The notes under the pieces: generated by a model | The model's input: the letters and a program-made list of their open reading frames with translations, nothing else | Told to the model about the DNA's origin: nothing | Databases searched by the model: none | NCBI RefSeq assembly: GCF_034347385.1 | Contig: NZ_CP133777.1 | Coordinates: 3,658,001-3,722,000, forward strand | Direction of reading: 5' to 3' | Source: Actimicrobium sp. CCC2.4 | Lineage (GTDB): Bacteria > Pseudomonadota > Gammaproteobacteria > Burkholderiales > Burkholderiaceae_D | DNA length: 64,000 nucleotides | Position numbers and translations under genes: made by a program | Part shown: piece by piece, positions 45,451-55,796 of the stretch | Layout of the letters: each line of letters opens with the position of its first letter | Numbering within the stretch: the first letter of the stretch is position 1

Positions 45451-46362
45451 ATGACCATCAAACATTTCCTGCAGTTTTCCGACTTCACGCTCGCCGAGTT
45501 CGAGTACATCATCGAGCGCACCCGCTTCATCAAACACAAGTTCAAGAAATACGAGCCCTACCATCCGCTGCTGGACCGCACGCTGGTGATGGTCTTTGAA
45601 AAGAACTCAACCCGTACCCGCCTGTCCTTCGAAGCCGGCATGCACCAGCTCGGCGGCGCAGCGATTTATCTGAACACGCGCGACAGCCAGCTCGGGCGCG
45701 GCGAACCGGTCGAGGATGCGGCGCAAGTCATGTCGCGCATGTGCGATGTGATCATGGTGCGGACCTTCGGCCAGGACATCATCGAACGCTTCGCGGCCAA
45801 TTCGCGTGTGCCGGTGATCAACGGCCTGACCAATGAATACCATCCGTGCCAGGTGCTGGCTGATGTGTTTACGTTCATCGAACAGCGTGGCTCGATTGCC
45901 GGCAAGACCGTGGCCTGGATCGGCGATGCCAATAACATGCTGTATTCGTGGCTGCAGGCGGCCGACGTATTTGGCTTCCATGTCAACGTTTCCACGCCGG
46001 CCGGCTACGATATCGATCCGGCGCTGGTCGCCGACAACAACACCCATTACACGCTGTTTGCCAAGCCGGCCGATGCCTGCGACGGCGCGCATCTGGTGAC
46101 GACCGATGTCTGGACCAGCATGGGTTACGAAGAAGAAAACAACGCCCGCCTGAAAGCCTTCGATGGCTGGATCGTCGACGCCGCCAAGATGCAGCGCGCG
46201 CAGCCCGATGCACTATTCATGCATTGCCTGCCCGCGCATCGCGGCGAAGAGGTCAGCGCTGACGTCATCGACGGCCCGCAATCGGTGGTCTGGGACGAAG
46301 CCGAAAACCGGCTGCATGTGCAGAAAGCCTTGCTCGAATATCTGGTCGTCGGCCGCGTCTGA
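45451..46362 (+). CDS. argF: Ornithine carbamoyltransferase
   Basis: A 303-residue enzyme that makes citrulline from ornithine and carbamoyl phosphate. It shows the carbamoyl phosphate site EKNSTRTRLSF (about residues 50-60), the HPCQVLAD segment, DVWTSMGYEEEN, and the ornithine-site HCLPAHRG. Length is typical. A TATAAT hexamer (45395-45400) 50 nt upstream is a candidate -10, with a poor -35. It precedes argG by 65 nt, so the two successive arginine-pathway steps are likely co-transcribed. Confidence 0.96.
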   Translation: MTIKHFLQFSDFTLAEFEYIIERTRFIKHKFKKYEPYHPLLDRTLVMVFEKNSTRTRLSFEAGMHQLGGAAIYLNTRDSQLGRGEPVEDAAQVMSRMCDVIMVRTFGQDIIERFAANSRVPVINGLTNEYHPCQVLADVFTFIEQRGSIAGKTVAWIGDANNMLYSWLQAADVFGFHVNVSTPAGYDIDPALVADNNTHYTLFAKPADACDGAHLVTTDVWTSMGYEEENNARLKAFDGWIVDAAKMQRAQPDALFMHCLPAHRGEEVSADVIDGPQSVVWDEAENRLHVQKALLEYLVVGRV

Positions 46363-46427
46363 ACCGGCCCGAAAGCGACCGCAGCAGCACCACCAACCAA
46401 CATTGTTGATCCAAGGAAGAGAAAAAA

Positions 46428-47660
46428 ATGAGCGATATCAAAAAAGTCGTGCTGGCCTATTCCGGCGGCCTGGACACCTCGGTCATCCTGAAATGGCTGC
46501 AGGATAACTACCAGTGCGAAATCGTCACCTTCACCGCCGACCTCGGCCAGGGCGAAGAACTCGAACCGGCGCGCCAGAAGGCACTGAAGTTCGGCATCAA
46601 ACCCGAGAACATCCACATCGATGATGTGCGTGAAGAATTCGTGCGCGACTTCGTCTTCCCGATGTTTCGCGCCAATACCGTCTACGAAGGCGAGTACCTG
46701 CTCGGCACCTCGATCGCGCGTCCGCTGATCGCCAAGCGCCTGATCGAAATCGCCCGCGAAAGCGGCGCCGACACGATCTCGCACGGTGCCACCGGCAAGG
46801 GCAATGACCAGGTCCGTTTCGAACTCGGCGCGTATGCGCTGATGCCGAACGTGAAGATCATCGCGCCATGGCGCGAATGGGATTTGCTGTCACGCGAGAA
46901 GCTGCTGAAGTACGCCGAAGACGCCGGTATCGCCGTCGACATGAAACACAAGAATGGTGGCGCGCCGTACTCGATGGATGCCAACCTGCTGCACATCAGC
47001 TTTGAAGGCCGTCACCTCGAAAACCCGAGCGCCGAAGCCGAAGAAGCCATGTGGCGCTGGACCGTCAGCCCGGAAGCGGCACCGGACCAGGCCGAGTACC
47101 TCGACGTCGAATACGAAAAAGGCGACATCGTTGCCTTGAACGGCGTACGCATGACGCCAGCCGTCGTGCTGACCGAACTCAACCGCGTCGGTGGCAAGCA
47201 CGGCATCGGCCGTCTTGACCTGGTCGAAAACCGCTACGTCGGCATGAAGTCACGTGGCTGCTACGAAACTCCGGGCGGCACCATCATGCTGCGCGCGCAC
47301 CGCGCGATCGAATCAATCACGCTGGACCGCGAAGTCGCGCATCTGAAGGATGACCTGATGCCGCGTTATGCCTCGATGATTTACAACGGTTACTGGTGGT
47401 CGCCCGAGCGCGTAGCCCTGCAGACACTGATCGACCACACGCAGCAATGCGTCAATGGCTGGGTCCGCCTGAAGCTGTACAAGGGCAACGTCATCGTCGT
47501 CGCGCGCGACTCGAAGACCGACTCGCTGTTTGACATGCAGATCTCGACCTTCGACGAAGACGGCGGCGCCTATAACCAGGCCGATGCCGGCGGCTTCATC
47601 AAGCTCAACGCCTTGCGCATGCGCATCGCGGCGATTGCACGCGAAAAACGCGGCGCCTAA
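46428..47660 (+). CDS. argG: Argininosuccinate synthase
   Basis: A 410-residue ATP-dependent enzyme that joins citrulline and aspartate. The PP-loop [14 protein letters not shown] opens the protein. [16 protein letters not shown] and the [17 protein letters not shown] block are present. AAGGAAGAG lies upstream of the ATG. Follows argF and ends at a strong intrinsic terminator. Confidence 0.97.
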   Translation: MSDIKKVVLAYSGGLDTSVILKWLQDNYQCEIVTFTADLGQGEELEPARQKALKFGIKPENIHIDDVREEFVRDFVFPMFRANTVYEGEYLLGTSIARPLIAKRLIEIARESGADTISHGATGKGNDQVRFELGAYALMPNVKIIAPWREWDLLSREKLLKYAEDAGIAVDMKHKNGGAPYSMDANLLHISFEGRHLENPSAEAEEAMWRWTVSPEAAPDQAEYLDVEYEKGDIVALNGVRMTPAVVLTELNRVGGKHGIGRLDLVENRYVGMKSRGCYETPGGTIMLRAHRAIESITLDREVAHLKDDLMPRYASMIYNGYWWSPERVALQTLIDHTQQCVNGWVRLKLYKGNVIVVARDSKTDSLFDMQISTFDEDGGAYNQADAGGFIKLNALRMRIAAIAREKRGA

Positions 47661-47675
47661 AAACCCCCGCCAAAC

Positions 47676-47700
47676 AAAGCGGCCTGCGGGCCGCTTTTTT
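47676..47700 (+). terminator. Intrinsic terminator after argG
   Basis: GCGGCC (47679-47684), a TGCG loop and GGCCGC (47689-47694) are flanked by A3 on the left and T6 on the right. It is a textbook Rho-independent terminator 15 nt after the argG stop. Confidence 0.92.
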
Positions 47701-47726
47701 CTCATCCACATTTTGAAAGCGCCACC

Positions 47727-48041
47727 ATGTCCGACCAATTCGAGAACGTCACTGTCAACAAACAAGCCAACCTGTACTTCGATGGCAAGTGCGTTTCGCA
47801 CACCATCATCTTTGCTGATGGCACCAAGAAAACCCTGGGCGTGATTTTCCCGTCGACGCTGACCTTCAACACCGGCGCGCCGGAAATCATGGAAATCAAC
47901 GCCGGCAAATGTCGCATCAAGCTGGCAGGTCAAAGCGAATGGCAAACCTTCGAAGGCGGCCAGCGTTTTGACGTGGCCGGCAATTCCAGCTTTGAGATCG
48001 AGACGATCGAGACGCTGGATTACGTCTGTCATTTCGGTTAG
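47727..48041 (+). CDS. ppnP: Pyrimidine/purine nucleoside phosphorylase PpnP
   Basis: A 104-residue cupin-fold protein (DUF1255). It shows the conserved [25 protein letters not shown] and GEWQ-like [21 protein letters not shown] blocks. The family phosphorolyses several nucleosides. It lies just after the argG terminator and is probably transcribed separately. Confidence 0.9.
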   Translation: MSDQFENVTVNKQANLYFDGKCVSHTIIFADGTKKTLGVIFPSTLTFNTGAPEIMEINAGKCRIKLAGQSEWQTFEGGQRFDVAGNSSFEIETIETLDYVCHFG

Positions 48042-48087
48042 GGGTCTGCCTGGCGGCCGTGCTGCGCGACATCGCCATACATCAATC

Positions 48088-48136
48088 TGTCCGATTGATT
48101 AGACAAGATCGCTTTGTTTGTCTGACTAATCGGACA
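48088..48136. repeat. 20-bp imperfect inverted repeat between convergent genes
   Basis: The arms at 48088-48107 and 48117-48136 match in 16 of 20 positions (outer TGTCCGATT / AATCGGACA is near perfect), around a 9-nt centre. It is AT-richer than its surroundings and lies between ppnP and the convergent alcohol dehydrogenase. There is no T-run. It may be a bidirectional transcription end or a regulator site. Confidence 0.6.
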
Positions 48137-48199
48137 TCAATACTTTGTCCTCCCTCCAGCACGTTCATCCACCATCCGGGTTGATCAAACTTCCGTCGT

Positions 48200-49366
48200 C
48201 TAATACGCCGCCGTATAAATCGCCAACGCATCCGCCTCAGTCATCGCCCGCGGATTATTCGCCAGCAGCCGCTGCTGCTGCATCGCATCGGCCGCCAGCA
48301 TCGGCAAGTCTGCGAGTGCGACACCGACATCACGCAAACGCCGCGTGACATGGGTGGCGATGGCGATGCGATCCAGATGGGCGATCAGCGCAGCGGTTTT
48401 GGTATCGGCATCGGCACCTGCCGCCATCGGTTCGGTGACGATCCAGTCAGCGATGTCGGCATACAAATGCGCGGCAACCGGCGCATTGAAGCGCAGCACA
48501 TGCGGCAGCACCAGCGCATTCGACAAGCCATGCGGCACATGAAAATGTCCACCCAGCGGATACGCCAGTGCATGCACCGCCGCCACCGGCGCGTTCGAAA
48601 AGGCCTGTCCCGCCAGCGTCGCACCGAGCAGCATCGCTTCACGCGCAACGCGGTTGCTGCCATCGGTGCAGGCGGTGACGATGTGGGCTGACAGCAGCGT
48701 CAGCGCCTTTTGCGCCAGCATGTCCGACAGCGGATTTTTCAGGCGCGCGCTGGTGTAGGCTTCGATCGCATGGACCATCGCATCGATGCCGGTAGCGGCA
48801 GTAGCGGCCGGCGGCAAGCCCAGCGTCAGTTCGGCATCGAGCACCGCGAGGTCGGCAATGAGCAAGGGTGACACGACCCCGCTCTTGGTGGTGGCGCCGG
48901 TCGTCACAATCGAAATCGCGGTCACTTCGGAACCGGTGCCGGCCGTGGTCGGCACCTGTACCAGCGGCAGGCGTGGACCGGCGACGTTGCCGATGCCGTA
49001 CATGGCGTCCAGCGGCTGGGTCGAGGCCACCAGCACCGCGATCAGCTTGGCCACATCCATCGACGAGCCGCCGCCCAGCCCGACCACCAGCTCGGCACTA
49101 CCGTCACGCGCACGCTGCGCGGCAGCCAGCACGACATGGTCCGGCGGATCGGCGACAACGTCGTCGATCACCTGCACCGCAAAACCGGCCGCAGCAAGGC
49201 TGGCCAGCGTCGGTGCGAGCAAGCCGCTGCGATGCAGGAAGCCGTCGGTGACCAGGCACAGACGGGTCGCGGAAAAACGCTTGCGCAGCAGTTCGCCAAG
49301 CTTGCGGGCCGCACCGAATTCGACGATCAGTGCGGGGACGGTGGTGAATTCAAAGGCAATGCTCAT
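48200..49366 (-). CDS. Iron-containing alcohol dehydrogenase
   Basis: A 388-residue group III alcohol dehydrogenase. Cofactor motif GGGSSMDVAK, the PTTAGTGSEVTA block and metal-binding His residues in the AVHALAYPLGGHFHVPHG segment are present. The start MSIAFEFTTVP was chosen by homology; the earlier frame is not family-like. The group includes enzymes for 1,3-propanediol, lactaldehyde, butanol and 4-hydroxybutyrate, and the substrate cannot be fixed from sequence. It is a single gene. Confidence 0.88.
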   Translation of the reverse strand: MSIAFEFTTVPALIVEFGAARKLGELLRKRFSATRLCLVTDGFLHRSGLLAPTLASLAAAGFAVQVIDDVVADPPDHVVLAAAQRARDGSAELVVGLGGGSSMDVAKLIAVLVASTQPLDAMYGIGNVAGPRLPLVQVPTTAGTGSEVTAISIVTTGATTKSGVVSPLLIADLAVLDAELTLGLPPAATAATGIDAMVHAIEAYTSARLKNPLSDMLAQKALTLLSAHIVTACTDGSNRVAREAMLLGATLAGQAFSNAPVAAVHALAYPLGGHFHVPHGLSNALVLPHVLRFNAPVAAHLYADIADWIVTEPMAAGADADTKTAALIAHLDRIAIATHVTRRLRDVGVALADLPMLAADAMQQQRLLANNPRAMTEADALAIYTAAY

Positions 49367-49511
49367 GCAGTTATCCTGGTAATTGTTCTGGAACGCGGGG
49401 TCAGGCGCGGATCGGATGACGACGTCAACCTGCAGCAACGAATGACTATCGAGGCAAAAGAGAAAGCGACCCCCATTGTCAGCTGCAACGCCGCCCTTGG
49501 CAACGCCGCCC

Positions 49512-52091
49512 TCACCCTGTTTCCAGCATCCCCGCCATCACCTCGGCCCGCACGCCCGGACTGAACAGAAACCCCTGCATCTGGTCGCAGCCCATCTGCG
49601 TCAACTGGTCACGTTGCACCGCCGTCTCGACACCTTCGGCAACCACGTGCAATTTCAGCGCATGGGCTAGCGAAATGATGGTCGTGACGATAGCCAGGTG
49701 CTCGGCGCTGGTGGTCATCGCGTTAATGAACGAGCGATCAATTTTGAGCGTATCAATCGGCAGGCGCGCCAGATAACCGAGTGACGAATAGCCGGTGCCG
49801 AAGTCATCGATGGCGACCGTCATCCCGGCCTCGCGCAAAGCCACCAGCTTGTCGCGCGCGAGATGCGAACCGGCGTCGTCCATGAACAGACTTTCGGTGA
49901 TTTCGATCTCGAGTTGCGGACACGGGTGTAGTACCTGGATGGCCAGCACGCGGGCGACAAAGTCTTTTTCGCGGATCTGCAGTTGCGAAACATTGACTGC
50001 GATGCGCGGTACCACCAGCCCTTGCTCCTGCCAGCGCACGCATTGCCGGTGTGCTTCGGCGATGACCCAGATGCCGACTTCGACAATCAGGCCGGTATCT
50101 TCCAGCACCTGGATGAACTGGAATGGCGAGACCAGCCCGACGCCCGGTTCGTCCCAGCGGATCAGCGCTTCCATGCCGGCGATGCGACCGCTGCGCAGAT
50201 CAACCTTGGGCTGGTAGTGCAGCACGAACTGCTGCTCGGCCAGCGCGCGGCGCAGGCGATTTTCGAGCGATAGTTTTTCAGCGGTACGGGCATTCATTTC
50301 GGTGGTGTAGAACAGGTAGCGCACCTTGGCCGCGCGCGCATCCTTCATCGCCGCTTCGGCATTGCGCAGCAAGCTGTCGCTGTCGCTGCCATCGTTCGGG
50401 AACAGCGCAATACCGGCGCGTACCGACAAGCTGATCGACTTGTCGGCCATGTGCAGCGGCTCGCCCAGCGCGCTGGCAAGATCGCCTTCGAGCAGGTGTA
50501 CGACGTCGGTTTCGCTGCGGTAGTCCTTGAGGACAAAGGCAAACGAATCGGCACCGATGCGCGCCAGGTAACCGGCATCGGGCAGATGGTCACGCAGACG
50601 TTGCGCCACTAAGCGCAAGACCTCGTCACCGGCAGCGCGGCCGTAAGTGTCATTGATATGGTGAAAGCGCTCGACGTCGATCAGCACCAGCGCGATACGT
50701 TCGGCCGCGACCGAGGCATCGTACGGCAGCAGCAGCGCAACGCGGTCAAGAAACAGCGCCCGGTTGGGCAGACCGGTGAGCGCATCAAAATACGCCAGAT
50801 AGTTGATCTGCTCTTCCTTGTCGATGACGGCATGCGAAAACGAAATATCGGCCGCCAGTTCGGCCAGCAGATGCTGTTCTTCCTCATTGAAGGCATCACG
50901 CTCGCAGGACAGCAGGGCCAGTACGCCAAAGGCTTGCTGGCCGATCATCAGCGGCACCACGAAGGCGGCGCGATACCCGCGTTGCAGGAATTCGTCACGC
51001 ATGGGCGCAGCAGGATCGTCGTGTTGCAGATCGTTGCTGACCACACCGCGTTTGCTGCGCAGCGCCCGGCCAACCAGCCCCTGGCCATTGAGTAACGTCT
51101 CATCGGCACTGAAATCGAGGATCTCGAGAAACGCCGGGTCGACACCCGCCCAGGCTACCGGCTTTACTGCCAGCGTGACCGGATCGAGCAGACCGACAAT
51201 GGCGCTGGCGAAGCGACCCTGCTCGTGCGCGATGCGGCAGGCAGCGTCGAGCAGCATCTGCTTGTCGTGCACCCGCAGGATGACCGAATTGATGCTGCCC
51301 AAAATGGTCCGGATACGCGTCATCCGCGCCAGCCGTTCTTCCTGCGCCTTGCGCTCCGACAGGTCGCGTATCACGCTCGATATGCAACGACCTTCGACGG
51401 TCTGCAAGGGGCTGAGACTGACTTCGGCAGGAAAGCAGCTACCGTCGCCACGCCGGGCAATCACTTCGAAGCTGATACTGCTGCCCGGCGCAGCCTTGCT
51501 GTCCGGCAGCGCGGTATGCCAGTGCGGGAACGCTGCGGTCGCCAGCATCGTACCGTCGGTGCCCAGCATCGCGCTACGCGGATAACCGAACAGCGCTTCG
51601 GCCTGCGCATTGACGATGTCGATGCAACCGCGCTGGTCGAACACGACAATCGCGTGCGGCGCATATTCGATGAGGTCCCTGAACCGCGATTCGGCATGCA
51701 GCCGCGCAGCACGGCCACGCGCCTCGTCGATGGCACGCAGCACCGCCGACGGCAGCCGCTGCAGATTGGTCTTGAGCAGATAGTCGATCGCGCCGCGCTT
51801 GAGCGCCTCGATCGCGGTGTCTTCGCCGATCGTGCCGGATATGAAGATGAACGGCACCGCCGGATGCGATGCAGTGGCCAGCGCCAGCGCACTGAGACCA
51901 TCAAAATTGGGCAGCGAAAAATCCGACAGGATCACGTCCGGCGTGCCATGCGCCAGCTGCGCGACAAAGTCGGCCCGGGTCTCGACCCGCACCGCCTCGA
52001 CCACCAGCCCGGCCCGGCGCAGCGCGCGCAGGATCAGCTCGGCCTCGGTAGCGACATCTTCGAGCAGCAGAATTCTCAGGGGATGGGTCAT
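49512..52091 (-). CDS. REC-PAS-GAF-GGDEF(degenerate)-EAL response regulator
   Basis: An 859-residue protein. The receiver domain has D57 in VILSDFSLPNFDG. It is followed by PAS (about 140-255), GAF (about 275-420), GGDEF-like (about 430-590) and EAL (about 600-855). The cyclase signature reads GADSF in ARIGADSFAFV, so diguanylate cyclase activity is probably lost. The EAL domain keeps GMEALIRW and IDDFGTGYSSLGYL, so it should hydrolyse cyclic di-GMP. It is the third gene of a kinase, single-receiver, EAL operon; the kinase should phosphorylate D57 directly or through the small receiver. Confidence 0.9.
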   Translation of the reverse strand: MTHPLRILLLEDVATEAELILRALRRAGLVVEAVRVETRADFVAQLAHGTPDVILSDFSLPNFDGLSALALATASHPAVPFIFISGTIGEDTAIEALKRGAIDYLLKTNLQRLPSAVLRAIDEARGRAARLHAESRFRDLIEYAPHAIVVFDQRGCIDIVNAQAEALFGYPRSAMLGTDGTMLATAAFPHWHTALPDSKAAPGSSISFEVIARRGDGSCFPAEVSLSPLQTVEGRCISSVIRDLSERKAQEERLARMTRIRTILGSINSVILRVHDKQMLLDAACRIAHEQGRFASAIVGLLDPVTLAVKPVAWAGVDPAFLEILDFSADETLLNGQGLVGRALRSKRGVVSNDLQHDDPAAPMRDEFLQRGYRAAFVVPLMIGQQAFGVLALLSCERDAFNEEEQHLLAELAADISFSHAVIDKEEQINYLAYFDALTGLPNRALFLDRVALLLPYDASVAAERIALVLIDVERFHHINDTYGRAAGDEVLRLVAQRLRDHLPDAGYLARIGADSFAFVLKDYRSETDVVHLLEGDLASALGEPLHMADKSISLSVRAGIALFPNDGSDSDSLLRNAEAAMKDARAAKVRYLFYTTEMNARTAEKLSLENRLRRALAEQQFVLHYQPKVDLRSGRIAGMEALIRWDEPGVGLVSPFQFIQVLEDTGLIVEVGIWVIAEAHRQCVRWQEQGLVVPRIAVNVSQLQIREKDFVARVLAIQVLHPCPQLEIEITESLFMDDAGSHLARDKLVALREAGMTVAIDDFGTGYSSLGYLARLPIDTLKIDRSFINAMTTSAEHLAIVTTIISLAHALKLHVVAEGVETAVQRDQLTQMGCDQMQGFLFSPGVRAEVMAGMLETG

Positions 52092-52101
52092 CGGGATCGG
52101 C

Positions 52102-52542
52102 TCATGCCGGCACCTTGTTGACCAGCATCCAGTAAAAGCCCGTATCGCTGATGACCTTGTCAAAATCAAAGGTATCGACCGGCTTGACGATGTAGCTGTT
52201 GGCGCCCAGCCGGTAGCTCTCGACCATATCGCGTTCTTCGGCCGAGGAAGTCAGCATGACCACCGGGACGGCATGCAGCTCCGGGTCGGCGCGGATGCGG
52301 CGCAGGACTTCGATGCCATCGACTTTCGGCATCTTCACATCGAGCAGGACCAGCTTCGGCTTGCCGCTGGCGGTACCGGCAAAGGCACCCTGATGGAACA
52401 GGAAATCGATCGCCTCGCTGCCATCCTTGACCCAGATCAGGTTGTTGGCCAGGCCGCGCTTGCGCAACGACCGCATCGTCATTTCGGCATCGGTGGCCGT
52501 GTCTTCGGCGAGCAGGATGTCGACTTGCTGGAACGTGTTCAT
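52102..52542 (-). CDS. Single-domain response regulator (Rcp1/CheY-like)
   Basis: A 146-residue stand-alone receiver with acidic E13/D14, phosphoacceptor D68 in LVLLDVKMPKVDG, and switch Lys in SYIVKPVD. It belongs to the subgroup typically paired with phytochrome-like or CHASE3 kinases. It overlaps the kinase stop (ATGA) and lies 10 nt before the EAL gene, so it probably relays phosphate within this operon. There is no output domain. Confidence 0.92.
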   Translation of the reverse strand: MNTFQQVDILLAEDTATDAEMTMRSLRKRGLANNLIWVKDGSEAIDFLFHQGAFAGTASGKPKLVLLDVKMPKVDGIEVLRRIRADPELHAVPVVMLTSSAEERDMVESYRLGANSYIVKPVDTFDFDKVISDTGFYWMLVNKVPA

Positions 52543-53975
52543 GGAATGCTCTCCTGCTTTGGTAATGCAAAATAAAATGTCGCGCCCTGATCCACCACGG
52601 CCTCGGCCCAGATACGGCCGCCGTGCCGCGTCACGATGCGCTGGGCAATCGCCAGACCGACGCCGGTGCCGGGAAACTGGTCAGCCGAATGCAGGCGCTG
52701 AAATACGCCAAACAGCTTGCCGTAATATTGCATGTCGAAACCGACACCGTTGTCCGCGATGCTGTAGACGGTTCCGGTGAGGGTATCGATACCGCTAATC
52801 CGGATCACCGGCTGGTCGCGCATCGCGCTGTACTTGACGGCGTTCGAGAGCAGGTTAACCCAGACCTGCTGCAGTAAGGCAGGGTCGCCAACAGCACGCG
52901 GCAGGTTACCGATTTCGATCTGCACCGGCACCTCCTCCCCGTCACGCCGCACCAGCCGGATCGCGGTATCGACCACCGCCCGCATGTCGATCCGCTCCTG
53001 CTGCATCGCCTGCCGGCCGAACCGCGAGAATGCCAGCAAGTCATCGATCAGGTCGCCCATGCGCTTGCTGTTGTCGCGGATGACCGCCAGCAATCGCAGG
53101 CCTTCGCTGTCGACCCGGTCACCGTAATCCTCTTCGAACATGCGCGCGTAACCGGACACCGCCCGCAACGGAATACGCAAATCATGTGACACCGAATAGC
53201 TGAAGCTTTCCAGTTCCCTATTGGTGGCTTCGAGCTGGCAGGCCCGCTGCATGAGCACGTTGTTGGCCTCGGCCAGCGCAATGTCGGCGCTGCGGCGCTT
53301 GCGGTTTTCGACCCGCAGTAACAGGAATGCCGCGCCGCTGATGAGCGCGCCGGTCAGTGCACCCAGCGCCACCAGCAGGCTGGCGCGGGCGGCGCTGTCG
53401 GCAGCGGCGCTCTCGCGCTCGGCCAGCAAGGTCTGCCCTGCCGCGGTCATGCGCTGCGCCTGCGCGCGAATCCGATTCTGGATCTGATCGCCGGCACCGC
53501 TGGTGACCAGGTCCATCGCCGCGCCGGCATCACTGCGCCGGGTCTGCACGACGCGCGCGCCTATCGCCAGCGAGGCGTGCGCCAAAGTCGCCAGGGTCGC
53601 CAGGTCGCGCAATGGCGCCGGCTTGCCGGCCATCAGTCCATTGAGCTCGGTCAATTGCAACGGCAGCGCATCGATAGCGGCGCGATACGGAACCAGGAAA
53701 GTCTCGTCACCGGAAATGACGTAGCCGCGTACGGCGCTTTGCGCATCGGTCATCAGGGCACTGATCCCGTCGATACGGTTGATCACATCATTGGTGTGCA
53801 CCACGATGGCCGCCCGCTGCTTGAATTCGCGCATGCTCGATAGCGAGACGACTGTCGTCAGCGTCAGCGCCAGTAGCGTCGACACGATCCCGACAACTGC
53901 CAGCGACGGCACAGGAAAACGCGGTGCATATGCGGCCATCGGGGTCGGGTCTCCAAGTCCAATGCGGTTCGACAT
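52539..53975 (-). CDS. CHASE3 sensor histidine kinase
   Basis: A 478-residue membrane kinase. TM1 (about residues 22-46) is followed by a CHASE3-type periplasmic helical domain (about 50-195, with VHTNDVINRIDGISALMTDAQSAVRGYVISGD), TM2 (about 200-220) and a coiled coil. HisKA has H264 in SYSVSHDLRIPLRAV. HATPase_c carries VNLLSNAVKYS and DNGVGFDM and ends FQRLHSADQFPGTGVGLAI. First gene of the three-gene signalling operon. The signal is unknown. Confidence 0.92.
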   Translation of the reverse strand: MSNRIGLGDPTPMAAYAPRFPVPSLAVVGIVSTLLALTLTTVVSLSSMREFKQRAAIVVHTNDVINRIDGISALMTDAQSAVRGYVISGDETFLVPYRAAIDALPLQLTELNGLMAGKPAPLRDLATLATLAHASLAIGARVVQTRRSDAGAAMDLVTSGAGDQIQNRIRAQAQRMTAAGQTLLAERESAAADSAARASLLVALGALTGALISGAAFLLLRVENRKRRSADIALAEANNVLMQRACQLEATNRELESFSYSVSHDLRIPLRAVSGYARMFEEDYGDRVDSEGLRLLAVIRDNSKRMGDLIDDLLAFSRFGRQAMQQERIDMRAVVDTAIRLVRRDGEEVPVQIEIGNLPRAVGDPALLQQVWVNLLSNAVKYSAMRDQPVIRISGIDTLTGTVYSIADNGVGFDMQYYGKLFGVFQRLHSADQFPGTGVGLAIAQRIVTRHGGRIWAEAVVDQGATFYFALPKQESIP

Positions 53976-54056
53976 GAACCGGCAGGGTTACAGCCAGACA
54001 ACTTAACATTTTTTTCTACTCCGCAGTAGCACGATCGCGCCAAAGACCGGACGGCC

Positions 54057-55103
54057 TCAGACGAATATCGGTTCCGGCTCGAGCTGCACGCCAAAGCGCT
54101 GCAGCACATCGGCCTGGATGGCCAGTGCCAGTTGCAGCACGTCGGCACCGCGTGCACCGCCCAGATTGACCAGCACCAGTGCCTGCTTGTGATACACGCC
54201 GGCAGCACCGAGCGCGCGTCCTTTCCAGCCGCACTGGTCGATCAGCCAGCCGGCTGCCAACTTGGTGCTGCCGTCGGCTTGATCGTGGCTGACCAGCGCC
54301 GGATGGTGCGCCAGCAGCGCATCACGCGTCGCGCGCGACACCAGCGGGTTCTTGAAAAAACTGCCGGCGTTGCCGATGACGGCAGGATCCGGCAACTTGC
54401 GTTGCCGGATCGCGATGACGGCATCGCTGACTTGCTGCATATCGGGCGCGGCGATCCCGGCCAGCGCGGTGGCCAGTTCGGCATAGCGCAAGTCGGCAAC
54501 CCAAAGCCTTGGCAACGTGAAGGTGACATCAAGGATGACGGCGCGATCGCGCCAGCCGTGTTTAAAAATACTGTCGCGATAACCGAACCGGCAAGCGGCA
54601 CGGTCGAGCGTGAAGACGCTGCCGCTGTCGAGATCAAACGCCGTCAACGCATGGAAGTGGCGTTCGACTTCAACGCCATAGGCGCCGATGTTCTGGATCG
54701 GTGCGGCGCCGACAGTGCCGGGAATCAGCGAGAGATTTTCCAGCCCGCCCAGCTGGCGTGCCAGCGTCCACAGCACCAGTGCATGCCAGCCGGTGCCGGC
54801 GGCGGCGCGCACCAGCGTGCGCTGCGCATCCTGCCCGACGATGTCGATACCACGGCTGCAGCTGTGCAGCACCAGGCCATGGAAGTCGCCGGTCAGGACG
54901 ATATTGCTGCCGCCGCCAAGGACCAGTCGCGGCAGACGCCGCAGCGCCGGATCGGCAAGCAACGCGGCATGCAGCGCATGCAAATCGTCGACCCCGCGCA
55001 CCGGCAGGCACAGGTCGGCGACCGCATCTATGCCAAAGGTATTGTGGGTGCGCAGCGAAAAATTCGGCAGCAGTGTCGGCATCGGGAGCAGGGAAGGTGG
55101 CAT
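54057..55103 (-). CDS. murB: UDP-N-acetylenolpyruvoylglucosamine reductase
   Basis: A 348-residue flavoenzyme of peptidoglycan precursor synthesis. It reduces UDP-GlcNAc-enolpyruvate to UDP-MurNAc with NADPH. It shows [12 protein letters not shown], the FAD-binding [29 protein letters not shown] and the catalytic serine in [13 protein letters not shown]. Length matches the E. coli-type enzyme. A start seven residues later (MPTLLPNF) is equally plausible. It is divergent from yajQ. Confidence 0.95.
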   Translation of the reverse strand: MPPSLLPMPTLLPNFSLRTHNTFGIDAVADLCLPVRGVDDLHALHAALLADPALRRLPRLVLGGGSNIVLTGDFHGLVLHSCSRGIDIVGQDAQRTLVRAAAGTGWHALVLWTLARQLGGLENLSLIPGTVGAAPIQNIGAYGVEVERHFHALTAFDLDSGSVFTLDRAACRFGYRDSIFKHGWRDRAVILDVTFTLPRLWVADLRYAELATALAGIAAPDMQQVSDAVIAIRQRKLPDPAVIGNAGSFFKNPLVSRATRDALLAHHPALVSHDQADGSTKLAAGWLIDQCGWKGRALGAAGVYHKQALVLVNLGGARGADVLQLALAIQADVLQRFGVQLEPEPIFV

Positions 55104-55244
55104 GCGTGCAGTTTACCCATGCATCACCATAGCCACCTGTTTTTTTGTCCGTTAAAATGGCCATCAGCCCGGGAAATGGCTGACGCCATTTCTCCATCAG
55201 ATCCTCTGCATCGCTGCACCATCGACCCCATCAAGGAAAACACC

Positions 55245-55730
55245 ATGCCGTCATTCGACGTTGTCTCGGAAGCCAATATTGTCGAAGTCAAGAACGCCAT
55301 TGACCAGTCCAACAAAGAAATCACCACCCGCTTCGACTTCAAGGGCAGCGACGCCCGCATCGAACAGAAAGAATTCGAACTCACCGCCTATGCCGATGCC
55401 GACTTCCAGTTGAGCCAGGTGCGCGATGTCCTCAATAACAAACTGGCCAAGCGCAATGTCGACCTGCGCTTTCTGGACCTCGGCAAGATCGAAAAAATCG
55501 GTGGCGACAAGGTCAAGCAAGTCATCAAGATCAAGAACGGCATCGAGACCGACGCCGCCAAAAAAATCGTCCGCCTGATCAAGGATAGCAAGATGAAAGT
55601 CCAGGCCAGCATCCAGGGCGATGCAGTACGCATTACCGGCGCCAAGCGCGACGATCTGCAAGCGGCGATGGCGGCACTGCGCAAGGACGTGCCGGAATTG
55701 CCGCTCGAATTCAACAACTTCCGCGACTGA
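55245..55730 (+). CDS. yajQ: YajQ-family nucleotide-binding protein
   Basis: A 161-residue YajQ/UPF0234 protein with the signature [20 protein letters not shown] and [11 protein letters not shown], and the later [17 protein letters not shown]. Members bind nucleic acids and, in some bacteria, cyclic di-GMP. AAGGA precedes the ATG at 55245. Long in-frame sequence upstream of this start is only the antisense of murB. Confidence 0.95.
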   Translation: MPSFDVVSEANIVEVKNAIDQSNKEITTRFDFKGSDARIEQKEFELTAYADADFQLSQVRDVLNNKLAKRNVDLRFLDLGKIEKIGGDKVKQVIKIKNGIETDAAKKIVRLIKDSKMKVQASIQGDAVRITGAKRDDLQAAMAALRKDVPELPLEFNNFRD

Positions 55731-55796
55731 GCCATCATCGGCACCGGCCATCCTGACGCACCCGCGCGCAGCAGTTTGCGCATCACCTCGCGCGTC

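Noticed and set aside
54132-55244. Long plus-strand extension in frame with yajQ
   Set aside because: It is the antisense of murB. YajQ homology begins exactly at the ATG at 55245, which has its own ribosome site.
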